Source: Planomicrobium sp. YIM 101495
GTDB taxonomy: Bacteria > Bacillota > Bacilli > Bacillales_A > Planococcaceae
Direction of reading: 5' to 3'
DNA length: 64,000 bases
Assembly: GCF_009707665.1 (NCBI RefSeq)
Contig: NZ_WLZW01000003.1
Coordinates: 62,001-126,000, forward strand
The position numbers and the translations under genes are program-made. Every line of letters starts with the position of its first letter. Positions within the stretch are counted from its first letter, which is position 1. The notes under the pieces were generated by a model, which ran no database searches, was not told where the DNA came from, and saw only the letters and a program-made list of their open reading frames with translations. Positions 1 to 9,601 of the stretch are shown here, piece by piece.

Positions 1-122
1 ATCGCTTCCGCAATCTGGCCGAGCTCCGCGAGCATATCGTAATTGAACGCATTCATCGCTTCCGGGCGGTTGAGCTTGACGAAAGCGAGGCTTCCGCGTT
101 GTTCATATGTAATGGTTTGCAT
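1..122 (-). CDS. Enoyl-CoA hydratase/isomerase (crotonase) family protein, N-terminal fragment
   Basis: Only the first 40 codons lie in the window; the gene continues beyond position 1. The minus-strand reading begins MQTITYEQRGSLAFVKLNRP and continues EAMNAFNYDML. This is the typical crotonase start: a short beta strand, then the LNRPEAMNAF block that precedes the CoA-binding helix. Members hydrate or isomerise enoyl-CoA thioesters, mostly in fatty acid or amino acid catabolism; the exact substrate cannot be told from this piece. The ATG at 122 is preceded by a modest GAAAGGGGA ribosome site. The gene runs divergently from the yhjD-like gene. Family assignment is good and specific function is unknown. 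Confidence 0.8.
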   Translation of the reverse strand, partial: MQTITYEQRGSLAFVKLNRPEAMNAFNYDMLAELGQIAEA

Positions 123-219
123 GATAAAAAATCCCCTTTCTCTTGGTCATTTCTCCCGCTCCCAACATACCATTTTTGAAAGGCAGTGCCAACTCGTGCG
201 AAAAAAACACATGGGGTGC

Positions 220-247
220 TTGCAATTCGGAAAAAGTGGAGTAAAAT
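220..247 (+). promoter_or_regulatory. SigA-type promoter of the yhjD-like gene
   Basis: TTGCAA at 220-225 and TAAAAT at 242-247 are separated by 16 bp. They lie about 45 bp upstream of the start codon at 291 in the divergent intergenic region. This is a motif match only. Confidence 0.5.
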
Positions 248-290
248 GAAAATAGAACAAACGTTCCCTTTTTTCTGAGGAGGTGGAAAG

Positions 291-656
291 ATGCCGCTAA
301 TCAAACAGGAGGAAATCATTCATTTCGAGAATATGATTTATCTGCCGATGGTGCTGATTGTCCTGGAGCGGGACCGGGCATTGATCGAGAAGACCCCATT
401 CAAATTGAAGCGGCCTTATTTGGAATTGGTGGAGGAAGCGGTGAAGCGGGTGGAGCGAGAACTCAAGGAAACAAAAGCGCACATGCGCAAGCATCATATG
501 AAATGCCTGCGCGGAGCCGGGGATGATACCTTCACAGAGTATATCTTTTACCACGGAGGGTACGAAGACCATAGGCGCTATTTGAATTTGCGGTTGCGCA
601 ATCGTGTAGAAGAACTGATACGTGCATATTTTGCCTTGGCGACTGTGCAGCTTTAG
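291..656 (+). CDS. YhjD-like conserved hypothetical protein
   Basis: A 121-residue soluble protein, rich in Arg, Lys, His and Glu, predicted mostly helical. It begins MPLIKQEEIIHFENMIYLPM, and the segment YLPMVLIVLERDRALIEK resembles the B. subtilis YhjD family as I remember it. The function of that family is unknown to me. The start is well supported by a strong GAGGAGGTGG site about 5 bp before the ATG and by a SigA-like promoter upstream. There is no signal peptide or membrane segment. The stop overlaps the convergent comK-like gene by 4 bp, so both transcripts run into each other with no terminator visible between them. The gene is real; the family name is tentative. Confidence 0.75.
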   Translation: MPLIKQEEIIHFENMIYLPMVLIVLERDRALIEKTPFKLKRPYLELVEEAVKRVERELKETKAHMRKHHMKCLRGAGDDTFTEYIFYHGGYEDHRRYLNLRLRNRVEELIRAYFALATVQL

Positions 657-1201
657 TCGAGTGGAGAAGGGCTGCGCGGCGGATAATGCCGTTTGGCGAC
701 GTAGGACATTTGATGATGCCGCTTTTGTGCATTCCGGAAATACCGCTGCAGCGAACCGGCCGATGAATGCTGGTTGCGAAGTGCGACCGGAGAGACGTCG
801 AGCGATAGGATTTCCCCGTTGCAGAAGTGAACGTTTGTGCCTTTGCCGTTATCATCGTTTTCCACGAGGTCGATTGCGTCGTAGTTCAACCAGACAGCTT
901 CTTTGTTTTTTGGCGAGTGAGTAGGGAAAAAGACGAGCGGATCGCCGTAATATTCTCCGATGATGATTGGCGGCTTGTGCTTTGCACGCACCGTCTTCTG
1001 GGAATATAAGGTGGCGCTTTCCAAGCTTCCTCTATAGAATGCACAAGAACGCGAAACGGTTCTATAAATGGAATCCTCGATAAGAAAATCATCCCGGTCT
1101 TCGATTACACGTGTCCACAATTGTTCCCCATCAACGTACGGCACAAGTGCATATGTGTTCGAATAGATTGTGTAGGAATTTTGGTGGTTATTCTTGCCCA
1201 C
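653..1201 (-). CDS. comK: ComK-like competence transcription factor
   Basis: A 182-residue protein that matches ComK, the master activator of genetic competence in Bacillales, across most of its length. The conserved core is visible as SRSCAFYRGSLESA, then the HKPPIII block (HKPPIMV in B. subtilis), FFPTHSP, the VWLNYD segment (equivalent to WISH), and a FCNGEILSLDVS motif. B. subtilis ComK is 192 residues, so this copy is near full length with a shorter, basic C terminus. The start is a GTG preceded by AAGGGGTGA. A SigA promoter lies just upstream, in an AT-rich region (1202-1380) that includes a TAAAAGATGTTTTA element resembling half of a ComK (AAAA-N5-TTTT) box, so autoregulation is possible. 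No other competence genes are nearby. Two ComK paralogues occur in some Bacillales, so this could be either. Confidence 0.88.
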   Translation of the reverse strand: MGKNNHQNSYTIYSNTYALVPYVDGEQLWTRVIEDRDDFLIEDSIYRTVSRSCAFYRGSLESATLYSQKTVRAKHKPPIIIGEYYGDPLVFFPTHSPKNKEAVWLNYDAIDLVENDDNGKGTNVHFCNGEILSLDVSPVALRNQHSSAGSLQRYFRNAQKRHHQMSYVAKRHYPPRSPSPLD

Positions 1202-1238
1202 AACTAATCACCCCTTAAAATTAGATAGTATCTACTAT

Positions 1239-1266
1239 ATTATATTAAAATTTGGAAGATTGGCAA
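1239..1266 (-). promoter_or_regulatory. SigA-type promoter of the comK-like gene
   Basis: On the minus strand, TTGCCA (1261-1266) and TATAAT (1239-1244) are separated by 16 bp, about 38 bp before the GTG start. An AAAA-GATG-TTTT palindrome at about 1279-1290 may be a degenerate ComK-binding AT box, but its spacer is 4 rather than 5 bases. Confidence 0.6.
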
Positions 1267-1324
1267 TCATATTTTTTGGTAAAAGATGTTTTATTCATTA
1301 TCATCATAATTTTCAAAATAATTA

Positions 1325-1353
1325 TTGTCTCTCCTCCCATTTTCATGTATACT
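1325..1353 (+). promoter_or_regulatory. SigA-type promoter of the IDEAL-domain gene
   Basis: TTGTCT (1325-1330) and TATACT (1348-1353) are separated by 17 bp, ending 27 bp before the ATG at 1381. A GGGGTGAGGAG ribosome site lies between. Confidence 0.55.
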
Positions 1354-1380
1354 AACAAAAAGCATTCGGGGTGAGGAGAA

Positions 1381-1623
1381 ATGGAAAATTATTATTCGTA
1401 TGCTGACTTCATGAAAGCCATGGCTCAAACAAAACAAGTGACAGAAGCAGAGAAGCTGCTCAATGATATTTATCTGGATCTATTCTTGAAGCATATTCAC
1501 CGCTCCCAACAACAGCAGCAACTTGCCGAACTGATCGACAAAGCGCTGGACGCCGGAGACCGGAATGCTTTCACTCGTTACACCGAACAATTGCTGACAC
1601 TTCAAAAAGATGATGAGACATAA
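1381..1623 (+). CDS. IDEAL domain protein
   Basis: An 80-residue acidic, Gln-rich cytoplasmic protein. Residues about 48-70 carry the IDEAL motif, LIDKALDAGDRNAFTRYTEQ, which names a small Bacillales domain found in YpiB, YozD and similar proteins. The rest is helical, with a QQQQQ run at about residue 44. The domain is thought to mediate protein contacts; no enzymatic function is known to me. It has its own promoter and terminator, so it is a single-gene transcript between comK and uvrB. The ATG follows a GGTGAGGAG site. Confidence 0.85.
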   Translation: MENYYSYADFMKAMAQTKQVTEAEKLLNDIYLDLFLKHIHRSQQQQQLAELIDKALDAGDRNAFTRYTEQLLTLQKDDET

Positions 1624-1626
1624 GTG

Positions 1627-1653
1627 AACCGTCCTTGTATGGGCGGTTTTTTT
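1627..1653 (+). terminator. Rho-independent terminator after the IDEAL gene
   Basis: The stem AACCGTCC/GGGCGGTT with a short loop is followed by a run of seven T. It lies directly after the stop codon. Confidence 0.8.
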
Positions 1654-1667
1654 CTTTGTGTGAGAAA

Positions 1668-1681
1668 AAAACATATGTTCG
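1668..1681. promoter_or_regulatory. LexA (DinR) SOS box upstream of uvrB
   Basis: The site reads CGAACATATGTTTT on the minus strand, against the Bacillus LexA consensus CGAACRNRYGTTYC. One half is perfect and the other is degenerate. It abuts the -35 region of the uvrB promoter, the position expected for SOS repression of uvrBA. Confidence 0.65.
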
Positions 1682-1685
1682 CTTT

Positions 1686-1713
1686 TTGTTAGGGGAAATA
1701 AAGGGGATATGAT
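1686..1713 (+). promoter_or_regulatory. uvrB promoter
   Basis: TTGTTA (1686-1691) and TATGAT (1708-1713) are separated by 16 bp, 39 bp before the uvrB ATG. They lie immediately downstream of the LexA box. Confidence 0.55.
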
Positions 1714-1751
1714 AAAATAGAAGTACTGAATTAACGGGAGGCCGAAAATCG

Positions 1752-3734
1752 ATGGAGCAAACATTCAACTTACAAGCGCCTTATGAACCTGCTGGCGATC
1801 AGCCAAGAGCGATCGGACAGCTCGTGGAGGGCGTCATCGGGGGCAAGCGCTGCCAGACGCTTCTGGGAGCGACCGGTACAGGGAAAACATATACCGTCTC
1901 CAATGTCATCCAGCAAGTCAACAAGCCGACATTGGTCATGGCACACAATAAAACACTGGCTGGCCAGCTGTACAGCGAGTTCAAGGAATTCTTCCCTGAC
2001 AACGCTGTGGAATATTTCGTCAGCTATTACGATTATTATCAGCCGGAAGCTTACGTGCCGCAGTCGGATACGTATATCGAGAAAGATGCGAGCATCAATG
2101 ACGAGATCGATAAACTGCGTCACTCCGCCACATCTTCGCTGTTCGAACGCAATGACGTCATCGTCATCGCTTCCGTATCCTGCATCTACGGCCTCGGTTC
2201 ACCGAAAGAGTACCGGGAAATGGTCGTCTCGCTCCGCAAAGGGATGGAGATCGAACGCAACCAATTATTAAGGAAGCTCGTGGATGTCCAGTATGAGCGG
2301 AATGACATCAATTTCATCCGGGGCACATTCCGTGTCCGCGGGGATGTCGTGGAGATCTTCCCGGCATCACGCGATGAACATTGTTTGCGTGTCGAATTTT
2401 TCGGGGACGAAATCGAACGCATCCGTGAAGTGGATGCATTGACCGGAGAAATTCTCGGAGACCGGGAACATGTCGCAATTTTCCCTGCATCCCACTTCGT
2501 TACGCGTGAAGAGAAGATGGTCAAAGCGATCGAGAACATCGAAGCGGAACTGGAAGAGCGCCTGAAGGAAATGCGCGCGGAAGACAAATTATTGGAAGCG
2601 CAGCGTCTCGAGCAGCGGACGCGCTATGATTTGGAAATGATGCGGGAGATGGGCTTCTGTTCGGGAATCGAGAACTACTCCCGCCACTTGACGTTGCGGC
2701 CGCCTGGTGCGCAGCCGTATACGCTGCTCGATTATTTCCCGGAAGACTTCCTACTAGTCGTCGACGAAAGCCATGTGACGCTGCCGCAAGTGCGCGGCAT
2801 GTTTAACGGGGACCAGGCGCGGAAGAAAGTGCTGGTCGACCACGGGTTCCGCCTGCCGTCAGCAATGGACAATCGTCCGTTGACATTCACTGAATTCGAA
2901 GCGCACATCGACCAGTCGATCTTCGTCTCAGCGACACCTGGTCCATATGAACTGGAGCACACACCGGAAATGGTCGAACAGATCATCCGGCCGACAGGGC
3001 TGCTTGACCCTGTGATCGATATCCGTCCGATCGAAGGGCAGATCGATGACTTGATGGAAGAGATTCGCATTCGTGCAGAGCGGAACGAACGGGTCCTCAT
3101 CACGACGCTGACGAAGAAGATGTCGGAAGACTTGACGGCTTATTTGAAAGAAGCGGGCGTCAAGGTCAATTACTTGCATTCGGAAATCAAGACGCTCGAG
3201 CGTATCGAGATCATCCGCGAATTGCGGATGGGCACATACGACGTCCTTGTCGGCATCAACCTTCTGCGTGAAGGACTGGACATTCCGGAAGTGTCGCTCG
3301 TCGCCATACTCGACGCTGATAAGGAAGGCTTCCTGCGGTCCGAACGTTCCCTCATCCAGACGATGGGACGGGCTGCACGGAACGCCAACGGACAAGTCAT
3401 CATGTATGCGGATAAGATGACGGATTCCATGCAAAAAGCGATCGACGAAACAACGCGCCGCCGGGAAATCCAGGAGGCATACAATATAGAACACGGCATC
3501 ACGCCGAAAACGATCATCAAACAAGTGCGCGACGTAATCCGCGCGACTGCAGCAGCCGAAGAAGCGGAGGAATACGTTTCGAAAGCCGCAGCAGGCAAGA
3601 AGCTGAACAAGGAAGACCGCGAGAAACTGATCACATTGATGGAGAAGGAAATGAAAGAAGCGGCGAAAGCGCTCGATTTCGAACGGGCGGCGGAACTGCG
3701 GGATACAGTATTGGAACTGAAAGCGGAAGGGTGA
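1752..3734 (+). CDS. uvrB: Excinuclease ABC subunit B
   Basis: UvrB is the damage-verifying helicase-like subunit of nucleotide excision repair; it is loaded by UvrA and recruits UvrC. The 660-residue length is standard. Visible features are Walker A GATGTGKT at residues 39-46, the beta-hairpin region [20 protein letters not shown] at about 92-111 used to clamp DNA, the DESH Walker B box near 338, helicase motifs [23 protein letters not shown] and QTMGRAARN, and a C-terminal UVR motif (about 622-655) that contacts UvrC. A GGGAGG site precedes the ATG. It is followed after 6 bp by uvrA, so the two are co-transcribed from a LexA-type promoter, as in B. subtilis. Confidence 0.99.
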   Translation: MEQTFNLQAPYEPAGDQPRAIGQLVEGVIGGKRCQTLLGATGTGKTYTVSNVIQQVNKPTLVMAHNKTLAGQLYSEFKEFFPDNAVEYFVSYYDYYQPEAYVPQSDTYIEKDASINDEIDKLRHSATSSLFERNDVIVIASVSCIYGLGSPKEYREMVVSLRKGMEIERNQLLRKLVDVQYERNDINFIRGTFRVRGDVVEIFPASRDEHCLRVEFFGDEIERIREVDALTGEILGDREHVAIFPASHFVTREEKMVKAIENIEAELEERLKEMRAEDKLLEAQRLEQRTRYDLEMMREMGFCSGIENYSRHLTLRPPGAQPYTLLDYFPEDFLLVVDESHVTLPQVRGMFNGDQARKKVLVDHGFRLPSAMDNRPLTFTEFEAHIDQSIFVSATPGPYELEHTPEMVEQIIRPTGLLDPVIDIRPIEGQIDDLMEEIRIRAERNERVLITTLTKKMSEDLTAYLKEAGVKVNYLHSEIKTLERIEIIRELRMGTYDVLVGINLLREGLDIPEVSLVAILDADKEGFLRSERSLIQTMGRAARNANGQVIMYADKMTDSMQKAIDETTRRREIQEAYNIEHGITPKTIIKQVRDVIRATAAAEEAEEYVSKAAAGKKLNKEDREKLITLMEKEMKEAAKALDFERAAELRDTVLELKAEG

Positions 3735-3740
3735 AGCAGT

Positions 3741-6623
3741 TTGAGAAACAAGGAAATCAATATAAAAGGCGCACGTGCGCATAACTTAAAGAACATCGAT
3801 ATTAAAATTCCGCGCGATAAGCTCGTCGTCGTGACAGGCTTGTCTGGCTCCGGAAAGTCTTCGCTCGCTTTCGATACGATCTATGCCGAAGGGCAACGGC
3901 GATATGTGGAGTCTCTTTCTTCATATGCGCGCCAATTCCTCGGCCAGATGGACAAACCGGATGTCGACCTCATCGAAGGGTTGTCTCCGGCGATTGCGAT
4001 CGACCAGAAGACGACGAGTAAAAACCCGCGTTCGACGGTGGCGACAGTGACAGAAATATACGATTACATGCGCCTTATGTATGCGCGTGTCGGGAAGGCA
4101 TACTGTCCGAATCATGGCATCGAAATTACATCCCAGACGATCCAGCAAATGGTGGACCGCCTGATGGAATATCCGGAGCGGACGAAAATGCAGATTTTGG
4201 CACCGGTCGTTTCCGGCAAGAAAGGGATGCATGCGAAAATACTCGAAGACATCAAGAAAGAAGGATATGTGCGTGTGCGCGTTAACGGGGAATTACGGGA
4301 CTTGGACGAAGACATCGAGCTGGAGAAAAACAAGAAGCACTCGATCGAAGTGGTCATTGACCGCGTTGTCTTGAAAGAAGGCATCGAGAGCCGTTTGAGC
4401 GATTCGCTTGAGTCGGGCCTCCGATTGGCGGAAGGTCGCGTCTTGATCGATGTCATCGGGGAAGAGGAAATCGTCTTCAGCGAACACCACGCATGCCCGA
4501 TCTGTGGGTTCTCGATCGGGGAGCTGGCACCGCGGATGTTCTCGTTCAACTCGCCATTCGGTGCGTGTCCAGAGTGTGACGGCATCGGGCACAAGCTCGA
4601 AGTGGATCCGGAGCTTGTCATGCCGGACACAAGCGTGTCGTTGAAAGACGGCGCAATCGTCCCGTGGCAGCCAACGAGTTCGCAGTATTATCCGCAGCTC
4701 CTCGAAGCCGTCTGTAAACATTACGGCATCGATATGAACAAGCCGGTCTCGGAATTGCCGGAAGAGCACATTCGAGTCATTCTTTACGGATCGGGCAACG
4801 ACAAGATCCGTTTCAAGTATGAAAATGATTACGGCCAGAAGCGTGACCAATCGATTTATTTTGAAGGGGTTTTATCGAATGTCGACCGCCGTTTCCGCGA
4901 GACATCTTCTGACTGGATCCGCGAGCAGATGGAGAAATACATGACAGAGCAGGCGTGTCCGACGTGTAAAGGCGACCGGTTGAAGCCGGAAAGTTTGGCG
5001 GTCAAAGTGGACGGTCTCCACATCAGCCAAGTGACGGAAATGTCGATTGAAGAAGCGGCTGCGTTTTTCAGTGACTTGAATTTAAGTGAGACGGAGCGGC
5101 AGATCGCCAATCTGATCTTGCGTGAAATCGCGGAGCGCCTCGGATTCCTCATCAATGTCGGACTCGATTACTTAACGTTGAACCGTGCGTCGGGAACGTT
5201 ATCAGGCGGCGAGGCGCAGCGCATCCGTCTTGCGACACAGATTGGATCGAAGCTATCAGGCGTCCTCTATATTTTGGATGAACCGTCGATCGGGCTGCAC
5301 CAGCGCGATAACGACCGTTTGATCAGTACGTTGAAGAACATGCGGGACCTCGGCAATACGTTGATCGTCGTCGAGCACGACGAAGACACGATGATGGCTG
5401 CCGACTACTTGATCGATATCGGACCGGGCGCAGGTGTCCACGGCGGGGAAATCATCGCGGCAGGAACACCGGAAAAAGTGATGAAGAGCCGCAATTCCTT
5501 GACGGGTCAATACTTGAGCGGCAAGAAATTCATTCCGCTCCCACAAGAACGCAGAAAACCGGACGGCCGCATGATCTCAATCCGCGGCGCTGCTGAAAAC
5601 AATTTGAAGGACGTCGATGTGGACATTCCGCTTGGCTTGTTCGTCGCAGTGACGGGCGTATCCGGGTCCGGGAAATCCACGTTGGTCAATGAGATCCTTC
5701 ATAAGACGCTTGCACAGAAACTGAATCGCTCCCGCGTGAAGCCGGGGCGCCACAAATCCGTCGAAGGTCTGGAAGGACTCGAGAAAGTCATCGACATCGA
5801 CCAGTCGCCGATCGGACGCACGCCGCGCTCGAACCCGGCGACGTACACAAGTGTATTCGACGACATCCGCGATGTTTACGCTTCGACGAACGAAGCGAAA
5901 GTGCGCGGCTACAAAAAAGGGCGTTTTTCTTTCAACGTCAAGGGCGGACGCTGTGAAGGCTGCCGCGGGGATGGTATCATCAAAATAGAAATGCATTTCC
6001 TGCCGGACGTCTATGTGCCATGTGAAGTTTGCCACGGAAAACGCTATAACCGCGAAACGCTGGAAGTGACGTATAAAGGGAGGAACATTTCCGATGTGCT
6101 GGAAATGACGGTGGAGACAGCTGCGAAGTTTTTCGAGAACATTCCGAAGATCAGCCGTAAGCTGAACACCATCGTCGATGTCGGTCTCGGCTATGTGAAG
6201 CTCGGACAGCCTGCGACAACATTATCGGGCGGGGAAGCGCAGCGCGTCAAACTCGCGTCGGAGCTGCACAAACGTTCAAACGGGCGGTCCTTCTATATCT
6301 TGGATGAGCCGACAACAGGGCTTCACGCGGATGATATTTCACGTCTCTTGAAAGTGCTCCAGCGCATCGTCGATAATGGCGATACTGTCTTGACGATTGA
6401 ACATAATCTCGATGTCATCAAGACGGCGGATTACTTGATCGACCTCGGCCCAGAAGGCGGGGACAACGGGGGGACATTGATCGGTACCGGAACACCGGAA
6501 CAGATTGCGGAGATGAAAAACTCCTATACAGGCCATTATTTAGCACCGGTTCTGGCACGTGACCGGGAACGGACACAAGAGCAGATCAAGAAGGCAGAGT
6601 CGAAGAAAACGAAGAAGAAATGA
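3741..6623 (+). CDS. uvrA: Excinuclease ABC subunit A
   Basis: UvrA is the dimeric ABC-type ATPase that detects bulky DNA lesions and delivers UvrB. At 960 residues it is full length. The first ABC domain has Walker A GLSGSGKS at 33-40. A zinc module CPICGF...CPECDG lies near 250-280, and the first signature is [16 protein letters not shown] with [13 protein letters not shown]. The second half repeats this with [12 protein letters not shown], the zinc finger CEGCRGDG...CEVCHGK and [16 protein letters not shown]. The start is a TTG six bases after the uvrB stop, consistent with translational coupling. The C terminus is lysine rich. Confidence 0.99.
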   Translation: MRNKEINIKGARAHNLKNIDIKIPRDKLVVVTGLSGSGKSSLAFDTIYAEGQRRYVESLSSYARQFLGQMDKPDVDLIEGLSPAIAIDQKTTSKNPRSTVATVTEIYDYMRLMYARVGKAYCPNHGIEITSQTIQQMVDRLMEYPERTKMQILAPVVSGKKGMHAKILEDIKKEGYVRVRVNGELRDLDEDIELEKNKKHSIEVVIDRVVLKEGIESRLSDSLESGLRLAEGRVLIDVIGEEEIVFSEHHACPICGFSIGELAPRMFSFNSPFGACPECDGIGHKLEVDPELVMPDTSVSLKDGAIVPWQPTSSQYYPQLLEAVCKHYGIDMNKPVSELPEEHIRVILYGSGNDKIRFKYENDYGQKRDQSIYFEGVLSNVDRRFRETSSDWIREQMEKYMTEQACPTCKGDRLKPESLAVKVDGLHISQVTEMSIEEAAAFFSDLNLSETERQIANLILREIAERLGFLINVGLDYLTLNRASGTLSGGEAQRIRLATQIGSKLSGVLYILDEPSIGLHQRDNDRLISTLKNMRDLGNTLIVVEHDEDTMMAADYLIDIGPGAGVHGGEIIAAGTPEKVMKSRNSLTGQYLSGKKFIPLPQERRKPDGRMISIRGAAENNLKDVDVDIPLGLFVAVTGVSGSGKSTLVNEILHKTLAQKLNRSRVKPGRHKSVEGLEGLEKVIDIDQSPIGRTPRSNPATYTSVFDDIRDVYASTNEAKVRGYKKGRFSFNVKGGRCEGCRGDGIIKIEMHFLPDVYVPCEVCHGKRYNRETLEVTYKGRNISDVLEMTVETAAKFFENIPKISRKLNTIVDVGLGYVKLGQPATTLSGGEAQRVKLASELHKRSNGRSFYILDEPTTGLHADDISRLLKVLQRIVDNGDTVLTIEHNLDVIKTADYLIDLGPEGGDNGGTLIGTGTPEQIAEMKNSYTGHYLAPVLARDRERTQEQIKKAESKKTKKK

Positions 6624-6723
6624 AACTTTTCTCAAGCTAGGACGTATTGAACTAGTAGAATGATCGAACGGTTCGGCGATGGCGCACCAAGCCGTCCGTT
6701 GGATACAAAGGGGAGGCTGAATC

Positions 6724-7899
6724 ATGCAAAGTGAAAAAGAACGTATTTTGGATATGGTCGAGAACGGCACGATTTCTGCGAGAGAAGCGGTAGAGTTATT
6801 GCGGGTCATCGATGGGGGCGGAGAAAGCCGTCAAAATAATGACCGTTATGATTACCGTGACAGCCGGGACAAACGCAAGCGAGGCGGGATGTTCCGTCCG
6901 GAAGATATGGTAAAGCGATTCTCGAAAGATTTCTCCCGTGACGTTTCAAAGAACATGTCTAAAAATCTTTCCAAAGACCTCAACCAGTTCGGAGACCGGA
7001 TGATGAATTTTATGCAGACGTCTGTTGGGAAATTGAAGACAATGGAATTCGATTCGCCATTCGGGGAAGCAGCTCAATTCACGCATACATTCACACAAGA
7101 AGAAGCGAGCCTGAAAGATATCGTAGCGGACCTTGCAAATGGTCAGCTGGAAATCTATCCTTCACAGGACGGTGGGATTCGTGCAGAATGTACGGTCAAG
7201 GCATTCCGTGCAGAGTCGGAAGAAGAGGCGAAACGGGAATTCCTCGATAAATTCGTCTTTATCGCAGACGATGAAAAATTACGGATCATCAGCGATATGA
7301 AAATGATGCAAGTGAACATCGTACTTTACGTGCCGGCAACGCAATACGAACAGATCACGGTACGTTTGTTCAACGGTGGATTCTCCGTGAAACGCATCGA
7401 TGCAAAACGCATCCGCGTGAAAACGGCGAACGGCAAAATCGATTTGAAGAACATGGCATTCGAGGAAGCGGAAGTTGAAACGGCGAACGGTGCGATTCAA
7501 GTCCAGGAAGTGAAAGGAAGCGCACTCGAAGCGGAAACGATGAACGGCCGCATTTATATCGATGGCGACCTCCAAAGTGCTGAAGCGAAATCGCTCAACG
7601 GCAACATCGTTGTCACGACGCGTTCGAAAGAAGCACGTAAAGTTGAAGGGAAGACATTGGCAGGAAATGTCGAATTGTACATTCCACAGCATTTGCCGCT
7701 CAAAGGAGAAGTATCTTCGAACTTGGGCAAAATGGACGTCCTTTTGTCTGATGTCGACCACACACATGAGCAAGGACAATTCCTACAAAAATCTGTCCGT
7801 TTCTCTAAAGAAGGCGAAGTAGCAGCAGCTGCTCCACTCCTTGTATACGGGGAAACAAAAACAGGATCGGTTCTCGTCCGCTACTTGACGATCGACTGA
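6724..7899 (+). CDS. yvlB: YvlB-like DUF4097 beta-repeat protein with SHOCT-like N terminus
   Basis: A 391-residue protein. Residues 1-30 (ERILDMVENGTISAREAVEL) form the short helical SHOCT-like module common in these proteins. A charged linker with repeated FSKDFSRD/MSKNLSKDL segments follows (about 60-90). From about 110 on it is built of repeated beta strands (VKTANGKIDLKN, VETANGAIQVQE, AETMNGRIYIDG, AKSLNGNIVVTT) typical of the DUF4097/bactofilin-like fold. B. subtilis yvlB sits in the same place beside uvrA and belongs to a cell-envelope stress locus with yvlA, C and D. Here the membrane partners yvlC and yvlD are absent from the neighbourhood. The molecular role is unknown. A GGGGAGG site precedes the ATG. 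Confidence 0.88.
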   Translation: MQSEKERILDMVENGTISAREAVELLRVIDGGGESRQNNDRYDYRDSRDKRKRGGMFRPEDMVKRFSKDFSRDVSKNMSKNLSKDLNQFGDRMMNFMQTSVGKLKTMEFDSPFGEAAQFTHTFTQEEASLKDIVADLANGQLEIYPSQDGGIRAECTVKAFRAESEEEAKREFLDKFVFIADDEKLRIISDMKMMQVNIVLYVPATQYEQITVRLFNGGFSVKRIDAKRIRVKTANGKIDLKNMAFEEAEVETANGAIQVQEVKGSALEAETMNGRIYIDGDLQSAEAKSLNGNIVVTTRSKEARKVEGKTLAGNVELYIPQHLPLKGEVSSNLGKMDVLLSDVDHTHEQGQFLQKSVRFSKEGEVAAAAPLLVYGETKTGSVLVRYLTID

Positions 7900-7912
7900 T
7901 TCAAAAGAACGC

Positions 7913-7962
7913 AAAAATCCTCTCCAAAAGCCGACATCACGGCTGATGGAGAGGATTTTTTG
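7913..7962. terminator. Bidirectional terminator between yvlB and the amidase gene
   Basis: AAAAATCCTCTCCA pairs with TGGAGAGGATTTTT around an inner stem AGCCG/CGGCT. T runs occur on both strands, which suits the two convergent genes it separates. Confidence 0.85.
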
Positions 7963-7967
7963 TTTTG

Positions 7968-8516
7968 TCATTTCGTCAATTCGTAGTGGCCGACGCCGAA
8001 TGCGATGGCGCGTGCACAGCGTTTCCGGTATGCATCACTCTGCAGTGCCTCCAAGTCCGTCCGGTTGGTCATGAAGCCGCATTCCACAAGAACCGCGGGC
8101 ATGCGTGTATTACGCAACACGGCGAAGTCCGCCGCTTTGACGCCGCGGTCTCTGAGGCCCGTTGCAAGTGCCAGTGATTGGTGAATCGAAGCTGCCAGCC
8201 GTTTCGAAGCGGCAAGCGGCTTCACGAAATGATACGTCTCGATGCCGTTCGCTGAATTGAAGCCGTTGCCGAATGCATTGGCGTGGACGGAGATATACAG
8301 GTCGGCCCCGAGCCGGTTGGCGAGATGGATCCGTTCACTCAGCGGCACATCCCGGTCCGCTTGGTGAGCGAAAATAACGATGTGGCCATCGAGGACGAGC
8401 CGTTTCTTCGTTTCCTCCGCGACAGCTGCGTTGAAGTGGAATTCACGGAGCCGTCCGTCCGGTGAGCGCTTTCCGGCCGTTTCCGGTCCGTGTCCTGCAT
8501 CGAGTATGATCTTCAT
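7968..8516 (-). CDS. N-acetylmuramoyl-L-alanine amidase (Amidase_3)
   Basis: A 182-residue zinc amidase that would cleave the lactyl-amide bond between muramic acid and the stem peptide of peptidoglycan. It begins MKIILDAGHGPET, with the first zinc histidine in DAGHG. It continues with a Glu zinc ligand in REFHFNAAVAEE, the second histidine in LYISVHANAFG, and the catalytic Glu in LVECGFMTN. It is a bare catalytic domain without SH3 or LysM repeats and without an obvious signal peptide, so it may be cytoplasmic or released by lysis or sporulation-type routes. The start was set at the ATG at 8516, which follows AAGGGGGA, rather than at an upstream in-frame ATG lacking such a site. It is convergent with yvlB and divergent from hprK. 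Confidence 0.92.
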   Translation of the reverse strand: MKIILDAGHGPETAGKRSPDGRLREFHFNAAVAEETKKRLVLDGHIVIFAHQADRDVPLSERIHLANRLGADLYISVHANAFGNGFNSANGIETYHFVKPLAASKRLAASIHQSLALATGLRDRGVKAADFAVLRNTRMPAVLVECGFMTNRTDLEALQSDAYRKRCARAIAFGVGHYELTK

Positions 8517-8662
8517 GTGCAATTCCCCCTTTTTCCTGTTAAATAGGAAGCAGGGACGGAAAAGGAGACACTTTCGTATAAATGCTGAAAATTCATGGTA
8601 AAATGAATGCAACTGGCTCAAAGGAGCGGAAAAAATGTTCCGCATGAAGTGGGGGGAATGAA

Positions 8663-9589
8663 TTGGGACAAGTTACAGCAAGAGAAGTCATGGAGATGTT
8701 CGACTTGACGTTGATCAGTGGGGAAGAAGGCATCGGGCGGCACATCCCTGTCAGTGATATATCCCGGCCAGGTCTCGAGATGGCCGGTTACTTTACGCAT
8801 TACCCGGCCAACCGCGTTCAATTGCTCGGCAAGACGGAACTATCTTTTTTTGCGTTATTGGACGTTGAGGAACGGCGTGCGCGCATGATGAAGCTTTGTA
8901 CTGCGGATACACCGGCGGTCATCGTCTCGCATAGTATGGAAGTGCCGGTTGAGCTCATGCAGGCATCGAATGAAACGCATGTGCCAGTGCTTCAGACAAG
9001 CATGCCGACGACCCGTTTCTCGAGTAAGCTGACGAACTTCCTGGAAAGCAAGCTTGCACCGACGACGGCCGTGCATGGGGTGCTTGTGGATGTATACGGT
9101 GTCGGCGTCTTGCTAATGGGCAAAAGCGGCGTCGGGAAAAGTGAGACCGCACTGGAACTGGTCAAGAAAGGGCACCGTCTCGTCGCGGATGATGCAGTGG
9201 AGATTCGCCAAGAGGCGGAGAATACACTCGTCGGCCATCCACCGAAGCTGATTGAGCATTTGCTCGAGATCCGTGGTGTCGGCATCATCGACATCATGAC
9301 GCTGTTCGGAGCAAGCGCCGTGCGCACGTTCAAACGGATTTCCCTCGTCATCGACTTGGAAATATGGGATCCGGAAAAAACATACGATCGTCTCGGACTG
9401 GAGGAAGAAACGGTCCAGATTATCGATACCCATTTGACGAAGTTGACGATTCCGGTCCGTCCGGGACGCAACTTGGCCGTCATCATCGAAGTGGCAGCGA
9501 TGAACTACCGTCTGAAGAAGATGGGCATCAACGCTGCGGAAGAGTTCTCGAACCGTCTCAACGACGTCATCGCACAAGATAATCGATAA
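8663..9589 (+). CDS. hprK: HPr kinase/phosphorylase
   Basis: The bifunctional sensor enzyme of carbon catabolite repression: it phosphorylates HPr and Crh on Ser46 with ATP or pyrophosphate and reverses this with phosphate. At 308 residues it is typical. The Walker A-like GKSGVGKS is at 153-160, and the family signature [17 protein letters not shown] is at about 200-216. The start is TTG, with a GGGGGGAATGA ribosome region upstream. It heads hprK-lgt-yvoD-ppaX-yvoF. PpaX removes the pyrophosphate that HprK makes, and Crh, a second substrate, is encoded at 25.7 kb. Confidence 0.98.
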   Translation: MGQVTAREVMEMFDLTLISGEEGIGRHIPVSDISRPGLEMAGYFTHYPANRVQLLGKTELSFFALLDVEERRARMMKLCTADTPAVIVSHSMEVPVELMQASNETHVPVLQTSMPTTRFSSKLTNFLESKLAPTTAVHGVLVDVYGVGVLLMGKSGVGKSETALELVKKGHRLVADDAVEIRQEAENTLVGHPPKLIEHLLEIRGVGIIDIMTLFGASAVRTFKRISLVIDLEIWDPEKTYDRLGLEEETVQIIDTHLTKLTIPVRPGRNLAVIIEVAAMNYRLKKMGINAAEEFSNRLNDVIAQDNR

Positions 9590-9601
9590 GGAAGGTGTCT
9601 T

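Noticed and set aside
53-319. Minus-strand frame overlapping the crotonase start and the yhjD-like start
   Set aside because: It is antisense to the divergent promoter region and to the supported crotonase reading frame; no ribosome site.
2928-3782. Long antisense frame within uvrB (284 codons)
   Set aside because: It lies wholly opposite a certain gene and its protein has shadow-type composition without any domain.
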